Origin: Fasciolopsis buskii
Lineage: Eukaryota > Platyhelminthes > Trematoda > Plagiorchiida > Fasciolidae
Direction of reading: 5' to 3'
DNA length: 64,000 nt
Assembly (NCBI GenBank): GCA_008360955.1
Contig: LUCM01000206.1
Span: 62,001 to 126,000, forward strand
The position numbers were made by a program, and so were the translations under genes. This document shows positions 48,267-62,900 of this stretch, piece after piece. Below the pieces are notes generated by a model. That model worked only from the letters and a program-made list of their open reading frames with translations, ran no database searches and was not told the DNA's origin. Every line of letters begins with the position of its first letter. Position 1 is the stretch's first letter.

Positions 48267-51200
48267 TAAGCTGTATAAATGGGCCAGTATTCGATCTAAC
48301 TCTGGGCGCATTTCCAACCTCCTGCAATTTTGTTTTTGACTTTAAATTGAATTCTTAATCATAATCATTGTTAGTGATTATGATTTCGAATACGTCGACC
48401 ACTCAGTTTACGATTTTCTGAACGTGCACGATTTCCCCTTACGCCCTCCCCGAACCGGTTAACCATTACTAAACTGTTCTCTGGATCTGTCAGCTTTTGA
48501 ACGAGAATGTCGGACAGGTTTTTCATTCCTAACCAGCAATCACAGGGTTGGTAATTTTTGGCGATGTTCAAACTTGTCTAGCTCTCATATTTGTCACAGA
48601 AGTGTCATCGTTTGGTAACAAAATAGTTGCGTAGGTTCATCATCCAGCTGAAGAATCACCTAACCCCAAAAGACAATTTCACTTGACCATTTTCATTAGA
48701 TTGATCACTTTCATACCATAGGTTCCCAATTGAAGTCGGCCAACAGTCTTCGCGCGGACGTCCTTCTGTAACTTTACGGACAAACACGTTTATTTCCCTG
48801 ACAGAAATGTCAAACTGAATAACGAATAGCATGTGATGATGCTATCCAACTCATCTTCCCAAACCGATTACATAGAGTTAGCAACTAAGAGTTTTCTACT
48901 TGCATCATGTCAGCGTACATTAATTTGGGAACCACCGAGATCACGAGGAATTGCAGATTCGTGCAATTAATAAGACCGAAATCGGGACCAAAATCTGTGT
49001 CCTATGTTTCCCTGATTTTAGACGATTTGTCAAACATGGATGGTAAATTACTTTTGACAAAGCAGAGATGCGAACCGGCGAGGATGACACTGAATTGGTT
49101 ACAGTTAGCTGTCAAAGAAATAAACGATTTTTGACTTAACGATAACTAAATGTGACCGATGCCAAAACAACAAACGTTTTCCACTCAATACACTTATTTT
49201 TAGCTGACTAAAATTGACATTGCTGTGTGATGGTTACCCTAGCTACGACGACGATCTGAGAGAATTACTCCTAACTTAACAAGTCATTCTTCTGAGCAGT
49301 TTTTCCTTGTTTAATCCTGTTTGCTTGCAATTTGAGTCATGACGCTTTGTCACGAATGATTCATTTTCTAGCCAACTAGTTGTCGGGACCACGAGGACAG
49401 GGAACGTTTTTTGTTCGAACGCGCTGTACGTTTCACTCCACCTTCTGTCTTCCATGGTTCAAATGTTGCTTCGTGAAGCTCTAAGCTTGCGTTCAACGTC
49501 CGCCTGAGTAAACATATGCGTATGCATGCAACTCCAGGTATCCATCAAGAAGTCCTAGTAGTGATGTCCACTTCAGACGTGGACTGCCGCTTGTCTTAAT
49601 TTTCTGTCTCATTTTTCACACGCACGGAGGCCACCATGCAAATTACCACGGGATTTCCAAATCTAATTGACATAAAACAACTGCGTTTTAGTACTACTGC
49701 GATAGTCACGTGAACTAGTCTACAATTTAGACTAAATTATGTTGGAAAGTAGAAAATATTTAACTGATAAAAGTGTCATTCCATGGGTTTCATGTTTACC
49801 AAATTAGCAGACTGGAGTGCCCGTTCCAGTTCCTTAGCATCGGGCCTGGACACAAAACATGTGAGATTTAAAAATGCCAGAAGCATTTGAAGTTCAGGTT
49901 GATCTCTTGTTCGCCTTAACACACAACTATTCATCAACTTTCAACTAGAAATGTCCAAACGGCTTTCGCTGTGCTGCGATCGAAGATGTCGGAGAATAAT
50001 CAGATTTTGTTTAGACTTGGATTATGAAGTGCGGTATTCTTCAACTAAAAAGCAGCTTGCACCTGAAAGCCTGACCATCTTAATTGAAATGTTAGTTTTT
50101 CTTGTATATACTACTACCAAATTTAGAGACCAAAGTCACAAACTAGTGGTTTCGTGCCACTTGAATAGCACTGTTCACTCCCTTCAATCCCATGCTAATA
50201 CTGGTTCGTTTATTGTAACTCAGTTGGTTTCGATCGGTTGCCTTGTTTAATGATAGGCTGCAGCTGGGATTTCCAAAACTTAGTCCTGCATCATTCCCTC
50301 GAAAGCGGCAACTGAATGAGCCCAATTTTATTTCAAAGGCTCTACAAATATTGTCTCAAGATTTGGCTCAGGGAAAAAGCATTGAAATGTGAAACTCAGT
50401 GGTCAGATTTGGAAACGATAGGTTGATTTAAGAAAATACGCTAATTTGTTATTACTCACGTGACACGTCTTCCACAAGAAAATACCTCGAAGCAAATGAT
50501 TAGTTATTTATTCTCAGTTTTTGGCAGGCATTCATCGATTTCAGACAAGAGATGCGGTCAGTCCTCATTAAGATCATCCGTCATGTTAAGCGCACTATAT
50601 GCCAACCAAACGGGTTATAGTGCTTTTTGCTGAATTTCGTATTACTATTATTATTATTTTGGTTAGATTCTCGCTATAAATAATATAAACTGACATTATC
50701 GGGAACGCATTTCTGGATTTAGCAAGCTTCTTTTTGGTTTGATCAGACACCCAGCATACTGTGATTTGCTTGAGATTATATACTGATTTTCTGTCCTCAT
50801 TTTGTCTTACTGATATTCCCGCATAATTGACGTTCTGCATTCAGACTGGTTTGCGTGACTGCCACAGTAATACTTAAGACGACTGTCCTACTCCCTAGCG
50901 AAGTAGCGGTTCCGTGAAAGCTTTTTCGCTGCGTGTATCAACATCCCTATTTCACTGACGTTTTCAGTACGGTTAGGACTAATAGTGCACTGTTTGTATC
51001 CGTCTGGTATTGGTATCGGTAGCAGACAGGCAAAACCGTAAAGTCAAACGAACACAGGTGCATTGGCTATTTTCTTGAAATTATTTTGCCTGCTAAGCAC
51101 GAAAGTGGTAGTCTAACTGAACGATGTCACTGTGTACGGAAACCGATCAACAAAATAAGTTCTCTTTTCATTTCAACTGAATTACAGAAACGAACTTCTT

Positions 51201-54200
51201 AGTCCGATGGTCAGTCTGTGGACAAATTTGTACTCTGGAATTTAGACGGATCGATCGGTCCGTCGGTTGCATAATTTATTTCCATCTCAATTATGCCAGT
51301 CTATTGACACAGAACAAACCCACCGCTGTCTAGAGACTCCAGACTTAACTTCCACTCAACGTTGATTCCAGTCCTTATTGAGGCTGGTCCACGGGGCAGA
51401 AAATTTGGAGCACACGAGACATGATGGTCTGATAACATATCGGTCGTATATCTGAGTATAGTGGATGAAGACACGAAAGATTCACTTGACGATTGATCTA
51501 GCCGGATTTTAATCGGACACAATCTGACTGTGAGACTCAATAAAAGTGGATTCCACCCACGGCCCTTGTCTAAGGATTCACTGCATCATGTTACGCTGTG
51601 ATTTTCATTTTCCAAGGCTGATAGGCGAATCCTCAGCTTCAATTGGTAAGTCAGTCGAGTGGGTAAGACGTTGGATGAGACAGCCTCATAGATCGATAAG
51701 ACGGTGGCGACGGACAGGAAGATAGAGCTGAAACTTAATACGAAGCACAGACGAATCTTAAAGATTACACGTTTATTGAATGAATATTTCAAAGTGAAAA
51801 GGTAAAAAATGAGCTATTTGCAAAGCCAGAGAACCATGTGCTTCAAAGTCAGTCGAGATGAAGTGAGCAATAATAGAGTTGTACTGACAAATTGTAGTTT
51901 CAGTTTCAGATGAACGACGACTGGTTCAGTTCATTTCCGTTGGTATAACCATTAGTCTTTCACCAACTTGCTCTGTGTTTGGATAATTTTTGTAGGACCG
52001 TCTACTCAAATGAGAACAACAGGATGAAAAATAGTGAAAGATCGGTCGCAAAGTAAACGACTATATAGGGAAGAAAGGATTTCGAATGCGAGAACTGCTC
52101 TGAATCCGAGAGTGAGCTTCATCATTCACTGTCTCCAACCCTTTCTTAGGCATTTTCGTGGATCCTAACCTGCTGTCTAACTTCACCTACACTAGGCAAT
52201 CCACTGGTTAAGATTTTCCTAATTTTTTATGCCATCGACTAGCCTACCGGATGCAAAGCTTACTCGTCTCGAAGATCAGCGTTCGCGAAAGTCGTTCAGT
52301 GAGTTTTCCCCAGCCATCCTAATCTACTGACAAGTAGCGTTTCTTTTAAGGGTTTAACCCCAGGACCCACTAACTTACTTCTAACGGATTACGGGAAAAA
52401 TTCTTTCACCACTCCATAAATTTCACAAGGACGGCGGTCATTGTACACCAACAGAAATCGCACATCTGCTCTCAACGCCCAAGATTTTGAGACCTGCACC
52501 CGGACCGATTTATGTGACAGTCAAAACTCGTTTTTAATCGATGATCAGATGTCATGTCAAAGCTGCAGAGGCCTCAAATTGGTGACCGCCAGTTGAATCT
52601 TCTGGATACTCAAAAAGCACTTCGATAGATTTACGACCATCAGGTGAGAAGCAGCAACTCATGTAGCTAAATCTGCATCCCTCACCCAAATGCAAGGAAG
52701 GTGGGCGTGTGTTCTAAGAGGTCGATTAGCTAAAAATCTGTTATGTTGAACCCATACTCGGTAGAAAGCCAGCTTGATTCTCACGTAAAAACCTTGCTCG
52801 ATTAACAGATACTCGGGGGATAATGCTCGTGAACAGTTCGGATATGACACCAAACTGATGGCCCCAGAATCTTGTTTGAAAGATGCAGCTGGGTGCATAA
52901 TATTTTCGATCTATTTGCAGCGTTTGTTCAGATACTGGACACCTAATACTGGTTATAGTCGCGTTGAAAAGTCCGAGCTAGTTTGACGTCGGCAAGTGTC
53001 ATCTAGAATCAGTTGTGTTGTAGCGACAACAGAGGGGAAGCAAACAAAGAAGGGCACGAACTGAAACGTGATCTGAATCCGCAGGTGTAGATACTAAAAG
53101 CTGACAATCTCCGCTTGATTTATTCTACAAATGACCCAAACCAATGTCGTCAACCTGAGGTCATGGACGAGAAGGCAGAGCAAGGCACCAGGTAGGCCGA
53201 TGTCGCTTGTTACGATGACTGCAATAGTCTGCCAAAAACCGTCCTTAGTCAGGAAAATCATTAGGATAAAATGAAATTCCTGTCATCCGTCTTGTGTCAA
53301 CCAACTAACTCAGTTGGGCGTTAGAGTCAATATCGAATCAGACGTCTTTTCAAAGCACACTGCGTGGTAGCAGGGATAAGTTCAGTTAAAACCCACCTTT
53401 TGGTTCAATAGAGCTGCAACCAGTGAGCGCATAGACGGGTATGACGAACAAACTACAACGCTTTGTTCGACTACCTCTGACAATTAAAAACAATTAACCA
53501 ATCTCGATACAGGCTACTCTTAACTGAGCTCCAGTCTAACGGTGCGCGTTGAACTTACATGCAGACAACGATCCTGATGCTAGGACGGCGACAATTTTCC
53601 GAACGAGAGTTATCTGATATTTGCGAATGAAAGAAGAGAAATGGGTCACATCTGGCATACAAACAGTAAATGCATTTTTCTAATGTCCTTTGCCGTTGCA
53701 CTTAGTACTAAGATAATTACAAAGACCGTAATAACAAGGAGCACATAAACTGTTTGTATGAGGAAATCAGTCACTGGTCAATGCCTAAGTGCCCGTCGGC
53801 GATTGGCACCGGTATTTTGTCCCAAGCTAATATCAAAGCATCAAAAGCCAAACATTTTTCAAAGTTCCGATTAGTTTGGTCTGTTTCAGACAGTTTAATA
53901 TAGAGGCCCGTATGGCCACAGCAGTGTACGTACCCCTGAGGTTTAACCTATTATCTGGGGCAATTTTCGATCGATGCGGAGGAAAATCGCCATCCTGTAT
54001 CAGTACAACCTATCGACAGTCCTTATCTCAGCACGGCTAGATATTCCGTACCACTGATTTTCAGTTCGTGGTCACCAGGTGGCAACCACAATCGACTCGT
54101 GGTATCATCTCAATCAAGTTGCTGTATCGGAGTCGCCGACCGATCAAATTCTAAATGCTAGCGGAGTCGACTGCAATGCTGATCAAATCATATGACACTT

Positions 54201-57200
54201 GTTGAAAATGTGAAAATTATCTGCAAGTGTCATGACGAAGTTGTTGAGTAACTAAACATTTAAACACAAACGCCAGAAGTAAACAGTAAACTTTCCAGCT
54301 TAGAGTAAAAGGTTTTTCGTGAGTTTTATCTTGGGATTTGCACTTACTGGGATTAAAACTGATCGGCCTGTGGTGTTCACATCCCATAATTTGTGGCGAG
54401 AGACCCAAGTGAAGAATTTCTAACTGTGGCTACAAAGTTCAAACGTTCTACCGAAAAGAAGTAAACACTCAGCATTTTGTACAAGTAATGTTCACATGCG
54501 TAACCTTCCCTTCAGAGCTGTGATCACGAAAGCTTAACGTTGAGTCAGTCAACCCGTTTTCTTCTTATTACATGTGTCGAATTAAGATGAGCAAAAGTTG
54601 AGTAAATTCCTTATTATTCATGACACTGTGCCAAATCGAAAACATTTTATAAAAAATTCAACTGAGTTTGCTTTTGTCTACAATTGCAGCGTAAACAATT
54701 TCACTGCAATTAGGGTCATTGAAATAATCTGTATATTGATTCAATCGATCACGGCAGTGAAAAGAAGCTACTACTAGGTTGTTGTATGGCGGAGTTGGTA
54801 TCGATTTGCCCGTGTCAATGAAGGCCGTGTTATTCTGTGGAGTGTGAAGATAACTTTGACTCGTTTGTACATTTTATGGCAGATGGGAAGAGTCAAATAT
54901 TAAAACGACCAACGATAATTTAGGGCATTGGAATTTCTGGTCACTAGTTAATCTTGTTATTCCAGTTCAAATAGATTTTAATTTTCTATCCATTTTTTAA
55001 TTTAATGTTGTTTTTTGAGTTGCCGCCGTATTTTTGTCTGCAGTTAGTTGATGTGAAAACCGGTGTCCATTTATATATATATATGTTTATAATGAGTTCA
55101 AAACTGATACTTTAAGGAGAAATCAAAGCAAAATACTTAGGTGGAATAATCTGAGATTGAATAGAAAGCTATAGACTACTCTTCGGCAATTCCGCTTTCT
55201 TTCTATCCTGCTGTTTACTTGTGGTTTGATGCAGCATTCCAGCTAATCAAATCCACGAATTTCGAATAATCGTAGGCGTCAATAAATTTTGATTAATATT
55301 CTACACTCAGCAGTTTTCTCCCAGGGAGGCTCAGTCATCGGCTGACAGCAGAACACACGCGCAGATGCATTAACGTTTAAGGAATAATTCATACGACACA
55401 GTCTGACCGGTGCTTGACGCTCGAGCTCCGCTGGCTAACAGCAAAATAAGACAGGATAAGAGGCAGTATAAATTTAAAAACTTACTTCGAAGTTTGCCGT
55501 CTATGTGTTTTTACTGGACTCCTCCGTTTAATATGACATGTTGCCTTTTTGTCACGAAGCTGTTGTGTTGGTCTGCGCAACGGTTTTCTTGGTGGTTTAA
55601 TGTATGAATATATCACTTGCAAGTAGTTTGCCCCAAACCACGACAAAATAATAAAATTTAGAACTTCGGGGTTGAATAAGACACACTAAACCCGTAAGGG
55701 CAACTTAGAAGAGTCATCGTATGAGCAGTGGAAAGTGAAATAACAAGCCATGGTGGGATAACACCACCGTGGACAAGAGTTGTTCAAAGATGTAAGCTCG
55801 ACACCTGTGAGCGATTTATATTCATGAGTAAACTATTCTGGAGCGCGGCCTGAAATAGGACAAAAGTATCGAAAGCTAGTCTGCTTTGGTTATTAACAAA
55901 AAACTCATGGTCTGTGATCAAAAAGTCACGTCAAATGGTTGTTGTTGTCTGTATTTCTTTTTATCTCCGCATCATTTTTGGCTGTATCGGAGTACAAAAT
56001 ATGTTGTGATCAAAAATACATTCTACTAAAATGATGTTTGATTTTAGTAGTTGTTAGGACGAAATCAATCGTGTACATCAAAGCCAAACTAAGCAATGGT
56101 AACCACGATAGAACTAGCCGTGAATTTGACTGTTACACGTTAGGAGTCCATAATATTGGGCATTGATGCAATGACGTAAATACTCGAGTAGATTACCCCA
56201 CTGCCAGGTCCTCCGACAGTTCGATGAGTGACGCAAGAAAGAATTATCTCATCAATATAGTGCTGCATGTTTCCGCCGTTACATGGATATGTAAAGATCG
56301 GGTACCCATTTGTTTTGAGTACATCAATAACTCCGACTAAAAAAGTCGTAGTTCAATAGATGTGGACCGGGGAAGACATTTGATTTACTGGGCGCAGTCT
56401 AGGCACATTTCTCCGCGTTTCTGTTCGTCGGAAGGTTTTAAAATTATCGGTCGCGAACCAGTTAATGATCGATCGTTCGCCAGCGGACATCCATTGGATA
56501 CGCAAGTTCTTAGGGGTAGTTTTGTTTTCCGAAAAATCTTTTGCACATCAGGTACTTTATTTAACTATAGGCTGCTCTAGAAAGAATAGAGTGAGATGCA
56601 CACTGTTCTCGAAAATCGACTCTTCAATTGATGCAATTGTCCAACTTTCGGTAACCTTATAAACGCGCAGCGTTTTGCGTTTCTTGTTCTTTCATCCTTC
56701 CTTTCTCCATGATCTTGCGAAGTAAACATCTAATTTTCACGCTAATGCATTCTGTATTGTACTTTATCCATTGAACCTATTTTATTTGATACAGTAAATA
56801 GTAAAATAGTACTATTATTTCTTTTAATTTTCCAATTCTAATACCCAAGGAAAAGAAACCCAGATAGCAACGGATGAGTGTGAATGAACAAACTGTGGTG
56901 AATGCATTCTTGTTTGTTGGTATTTTGTGCATGCATCTGTCCGAGTTAATTTGTACCGGTGGACCATTGGATACACACAGACAATTCCTACGCAGTTCAC
57001 ATCGTCTCGGGCAACGGGGCTGTAATACGAGGCGAAACCGCATTGCGTTTAGCCTATTTGCACAGTTCATGCGGGCATGCACTGTAAATACACACGAGCA
57101 AGTTTGTTTTAGGTTGTTCGTTTGTTCTTGAAATTTGGGAAATCGCCTCCGAGGAACTTTATCACTCAACACGAGAATGATTGAATAATGTTGGGGTTTT

Positions 57201-59329
57201 GGAAGTAATCTCGTGCTTTAGCACTAGTAAGCAAAAAGGCTTCCTTTTTGAGAGGGTAAAGTCAATATATGGTTGAAAATCACCGTGCTCAATGAGGGCT
57301 TGAAATCGGTAGCATATTTGCATGATAAATCAGGTTTTAATATATGCACATACACACACTAAACTAGAGATATCTGAACATAAATTGCCCAAAATGTCTC
57401 AGTTGTTAAGCAAGGAAATATTTCGTATTTACAAATACCCTCGAATTTATGCTATTTGAATATAATTTCCATAATATGAAAGAAGCAACTGGTATGCATA
57501 TTTTCACACCACATGCACTTGCGGTTATATTTGTTGGAAAATCACAAGAAGAATCACTTGCACTCCGATTTTGCATTTGTTGTTGTTACTGATGTGGTCC
57601 AGTGCATATATGTTGAGTTCGTGCCGGGGCTATGTATAGGCAATGGCCGATTCGTTTCTTGACTGAACGCGACCGTTGGCCACATGCAATGCGGATATTG
57701 GGCTGTCCAGAATGTGGAGTAAAGCCGGGGTACATGAGATCACGCATGACCACACACCGGGACCGACGGAAAGCCGAAAGTAATGCTGTGCCTTAATTAG
57801 GCAGGTTCATATAAAGGAACAGTAATTTTCGTAGATCGCAATTGAATAAATGATCAAGAGCATGGGTAGTTCTTTCGTTTCATGCATATATATTACGTAG
57901 TAAATTTGTGGAGGAAACCGCAGCTATCGAAGGATCACCGAAGCGGGAATTGACCAGGGCTAGATGGAATCGTACTGAAAATGTTCTCGACAAAATACGG
58001 CGACCATGTTTGTTTGACTATAGTTGAACATCACTGAGATTTCTTCTCACAACCGACCGGTTGAAACAGACCCCACTGAAACCACATAGTAGAATGATGA
58101 AAACAACGGCCTAGAAGAACAAGGTGGATTTTCGAAAGATTACATGCAAAACTGATATGTCACGTTGAATTTTTCGGGCCGAGGCCTGATTTTCAGCTAT
58201 CTTTTGCTAACCAGTATGCCAAAGCTGAAAAAAATAAGTTTGATGGTCTGCTGAATTTGTTCCGTTGCTTTGGGATGGCATCGACTTTTGACTGCGTATT
58301 GTGTAATAGAAAGTTCTATTCTATATAACACCTGTTTCTTCCTCTTATCTCTGAGCCGCGGGAACTTGGGGAACAGTATCCTTTAGATTTCGCTCACCTG
58401 TGCTGTCCTCTTCCGCGGAAAGTAACCGATGAAGATAATCCAATTACTGAAATCCAGCTAGCTTTTTTATGTCACTTGGGATAATGGCTTCGGGGTAATG
58501 GGTGTCCAATTACGTAACTTGCGTTCACGAGCAGCGTGTAAGGCAGCCTACGGCGAAGCATCTGATAAGTAAGCGTAAGATAGCCGGTCTGATTCCGGCC
58601 AATGGGATCGAATTTTGGACGCATAAAACGTTAGTAGATTTTTCATTCCACGAAGTGCTTTCGTCTAAAAACGAAGTATTTGTTTGACCACGTGATTTTC
58701 GTTGATGACCTACTTATTTCTATTACGAATATCCTACGTGCAATCAGCCAATTTTGTCTTTTAATCGATAACACCCGTCAAGCGAGAAACAACCACAGCC
58801 AAACACCAGAAAATCTGATTCTATCAAATAAAAACGGCATATCCATTGTTTATTTACCTTGCATAATGCGACTGTCTTTACTCTGTGGATTGTCCGTGTT
58901 GTACTCTTATTCGTCTATCTAGTTTGATGCATATTACCTGATTTAGTTCATTTAGTTTTGTTGTAGGATGCAGACTGGTCATCCTGACTAGTTAGAAGTC
59001 CTCACTATATGACATTTCCCGTTTGCTTATTCAAATGGTTGCGTTCCACTCACGCCACTGTGTTAGCTGGCAGCTGGTAGCGATTGAGATAACACGGTCT
59101 TCATCTGGTCTTGCCGTTTGTACTCGGTCGCTATCTGACTCGACCGATATGCGTCCATGTCTGTGTAGTGAACGCAGAGTCTAACAAGGGCCACTGTAAA
59201 ATTCCCAATAATCAATGAGACGTGCACCAGACTCAGCTATGTTGTGTTTTGTTTGTGAGAATTACTTCTGTTTTAACCAGCCGAGTTAGCGCTTAATGGC
59301 CTTCTTTCACCCGAATTCACCACGAGAAG
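48267..59329. other. long unrecognised non-coding stretch
   Basis: Eleven kilobases without a convincing gene. The only hint is at 49,951-50,095, listed separately. Frames at 51301-51540, 52659-52898 and 56777-57172 have no recognisable domain. A short AT run lies at 55,072-55,085. Further exons of the channel gene were looked for by motif and not found. Confidence 0.4.
49970..50095 (+). pseudogene. possible LTR-retrotransposon RNase H remnant
   Basis: The frame from about 49,970 reads CRRIIRFCLDLDYEVRYSST and then KKQLAPESLTILIE. This resembles the end of the RNase H region of Ty3/gypsy polyproteins (pattern RLQRW..L..YDF.V.Y.ST...-A-LSRL), but the match is short and several key residues differ. 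No protease, reverse-transcriptase, integrase or LTR pieces were recognised next to it. Chance similarity is quite possible. Confidence 0.25.
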
Positions 59330-59930
59330 TGATAGTACTCAAAATAAGCCTCTTTCAATTCCCTTTTTAATTTCGTCATTGAGATTGCTATGGAGATAGC
59401 CCTGTTCTCACTGGGGACAAATGGCATAGTTATTTCTTCATACGGGATTCTATCTGATTTGGAATATGCGGACCATCCAAATAAATTACAAGCTTTTCTC
59501 TTCTTAGGCAAATTTGGTATGCCTTTTGCACCTTCCAAGTGTGAAATGCTCTGCTAGGACTGGATTGGCTCAAAACCGAACCTAATCTTACTGCAGAGCA
59601 AGTAGATGAAATGGATAGATTTACTTACTTGGGTAGTTATATCTCAACTGGCTGTCGGATATCGGATGAAGCCTCTTAGGGCACACAGGAGACCGATTTG
59701 TTATCTGCTAATCTGAGACACCTGTGACGTCCGCGTGACATCCGGTTATTGATAAGAGGTCGAGTATACACAGCAGCGGTATGGTCGTTATTGTTGTAAG
59801 GCTCCGAACTGTGACCACTTGGAGCAAAAATAATTTTGATGTTCGATCACTACTGTTTTCTTGTTCTCGAACACCGTTTTGCTGCTGCACTCCGGAAACG
59901 CTAACATAATACGTCACGAATGGATGGTCA
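59330..59930 (+). mobile_element. RTE-type LINE, 3' reverse-transcriptase fragment
   Basis: A plus-strand conceptual reading gives FNFVIEIAMEIALFSLG, then ILSDLEYADH (active-site region, YADD changed to YADH at 59,465-59,476), KFGMPFAPSKCEML, a stop, DWIGSKPNL, a frameshift, YLGSYIST (about 59,625-59,650), then SANLRHL and RGRVYTAAV. This is the normal order of the palm end and thumb of RTE reverse transcriptases. It could be the missing type of sequence from an element like that at 20.0-22.2 kb, but it lies 37 kb away and is a separate, 5'-truncated insertion. Confidence 0.75.
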
Positions 59931-62900
59931 TAATGCAGTTCAATAAATATTCTGCGCAGTTAAAAGAAGCCGCAATATTTTGGTTAGTTCACAGCCAGTA
60001 TGATCAGTACCATTTTTCAGGTTGGAAAAACTCAGTTTCTCCGTTTCCCAATTGGCTACCAAACAAGGCATCAAAATTAAACCCACGTCAACATTAACCC
60101 AGGGTATTTGACAACCACTGTCTAACCTGATCAATTATCGGTTCACAATTCTGATAAAACGAATAAGTACCGGTAAAAGAAAAGTAAGTAAAGTGTTATC
60201 TATTATTTGTTGTCATTCTTACAAAACTCATCACCAGAAAACAACCTCTTTTGTTCAACTTCTGACACCGTGAATTCGGATCCAATTTTCTATCCCCGTT
60301 TCAGGTAACCTTACCCTGATGGAACGATCTACCAGTCAAATAAAGGCCTTAGTCAATAAACATAGATACGTACATATAAATACTTACATCGATAAATATA
60401 TTAATATACATATATATATACAACCTATTTACAGTATACTAAAATAGTTAAATAGTTAATTTTCATGTCAGCTATCAAAGGCGATAAACGTGTCAGAAGA
60501 TTACAAGCTTATGATCGATGACACTGACAACTGATACCAAGGCGTGACAAATCATATTTCATTCGTTTCCGGTCCAACGATGAACAATCACAATTAATTT
60601 TAAATGCTTCAATCAGGTTCTCTTAAAGTTGGCTGGGAAACTGTGACTTTGTAGTAAGTAACTCTTTCATCCGGCAAAATATCTGCTAGTAACATTTGAC
60701 ATGAAACCCTATAAATATTTGGTGGAGAAACTTGATGGAAGTGTGTCAGTTACAGCCTCATTTAGCTTATTTGTTCATGTACGCTCATGTATCACTTGCA
60801 TTTACACATATATATATATATATATTGTAATTAATGGCTGTGTCAGTGAACAATATTCCCCCGGAAGCAACCGACCGGTGCCGCGGTTATTGACATTCGT
60901 CAGGAATGCGTAGCCGGTACTTTCTCGTCCAAACATCCTTATATTTATACACTCCGAATTGGTATGTCTCACCGGAATCTAATTTGTGGCGTCAGGAGTG
61001 GGCTTGGAAACTCTTCGTTGAAGAGTCCACAGAAGAACTACAATTTTGATTTATTGGTAATTGTTAGTCAATTGGGCTAAGCCAAGCTTAACAACAAGAG
61101 CAGAATGCCACCAGAATAGATGTAAATTGTAAGTCATTCAATGAAGCTTTCCGATGGACACTCCTGACGCCACATGTCAGACTGTGGATATATATATATA
61201 TGTATTTATATGTACGACTCGATGGATGATACAGTTGCCTTGTCTAAAGTATGACATTTTATTCCATATGCAGAAGGCATACAAAACTGAAGCAAGAAAG
61301 AACTACATACCCGCAGTGAATAGAATGAGTTGTCATGTACAGTCGACACCGAGCTTACAAAACCTTCAGTTTTTACAGCCATTAAACTTGATCCAACATG
61401 TTCTCGCTATAGTTACCACCTGATAGTACCATCTGCCCAAATAGGAGAAAATAAAGAGAGATAACGAGGATTGAAAGCAAAATAGTAAATTGGAGAATCA
61501 TGCGAAAGAAGAAAGGTTTCGAATGCAGGGATGCTACTGACTGCCAGAATCAACCGCTTCGGGTGTTCTTGAAGACCACAACTGGGCAATATAACTGCAC
61601 CTATACAAGGCAGTCCACTGGAAAAGGGTTTAATACTTTCTGCTTATTTCTGCATCTGGTCACCTCGAACCATCTTCGAACTACTGCCTGTCTCAGAGAA
61701 CACCTTACAGCGAGACACTCGTTCAATGGTCACCGTAAAATATGTCCCAAAAACACTAACATATTCTGATTCTGTGCAGGTTCTAAAGGCTGCACCCTGC
61801 GACCTAAAACCTTTTGCCTAACTTCTGAGTTATTCACAAATTCCCACACTAAATTCTACCAATACTATGAGGACAAGGGTACTTGAACTCCAAAAGTTTT
61901 GCATGCCCTCTACTCTCAGCCGCCACAATTAGGAGCCGTAGAGTAATACCGAACAAACTGTAGCTGTGTATGCTCGTCCTCTGATCAATAATCGGATGTC
62001 ACGCCAACCAAAGGAATTTAATGATTGGTCGCCATCATGATAGTGGCATGACGAAGGTTTTGCGATTTGCGAATCAAGCTAACTCATGCATTGTATTTAC
62101 ATTGTCTGTAAGATTGCTTTCGTCACATTTTATTTACACACCATCACAAAGCAGCAATTCAGATCACCAACTTTCCAATTTTTGAAGCATTACCATTGTA
62201 TTGGGCAAGAACTGTGCGATATTTCGATTTAATATCAAATTTTGAAGTTCCTACTAAATTTGAAACATGTTGATCCCACCCGTTAGAAAAACAGACTATT
62301 CTGACTAGTCGTTAATTTTGCCCCTCGCAGGTTTCGAGAGCTCACGGCTTGGTTTACTCGTTGGTGCACTACATTCTTGTCAGTTATCATGCAGACCGGA
62401 ATCCTGTTACCCTATCCATGGAATGCATACTAGACACTTAGGGCTATCACGTTACATGATACTTCGATGATTTTTTTATGGAGGCAGTCTTCTTGTAGAG
62501 AACAAACTACTCTACACCCGTGCATATACCTGCCGCGGTTATCGAAGTTTTGTTTCACACACCGGATTTATCATCATCATGTGTCTTTTCACTTATCTTC
62601 CATTAGCTTTAGAGTTTTTTCAACCAGGCTATTGAAAGTGCTATTCAAAGATTGTGAATAATCTACAATTACACCTTTTTGCTTGTCTTTACGAAGATCG
62701 CTCTACCTTAAAGTTGTGCTAACTCGGTTTGTGGAACCAAAAGAAGTGGTGCTAATTGCTGGGCTAATGGAAGTGTTTAAGATCGGAGCATCCAGAAAAT
62801 CATGCTCACATGTAATCCATACGGTTTGTTAATTTGGTTTAATTTACGAGCCCAAATGAGCTCAGTTAGTTTGAAAATGATGTTGCGACATCATAAGTTA

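Noticed and set aside
56777..57172. 131-codon minus-strand frame
   Set aside because: Cysteine/arginine-rich without a domain, overlapped by an 85-codon frame on the other strand; no sign of which, if either, is real.
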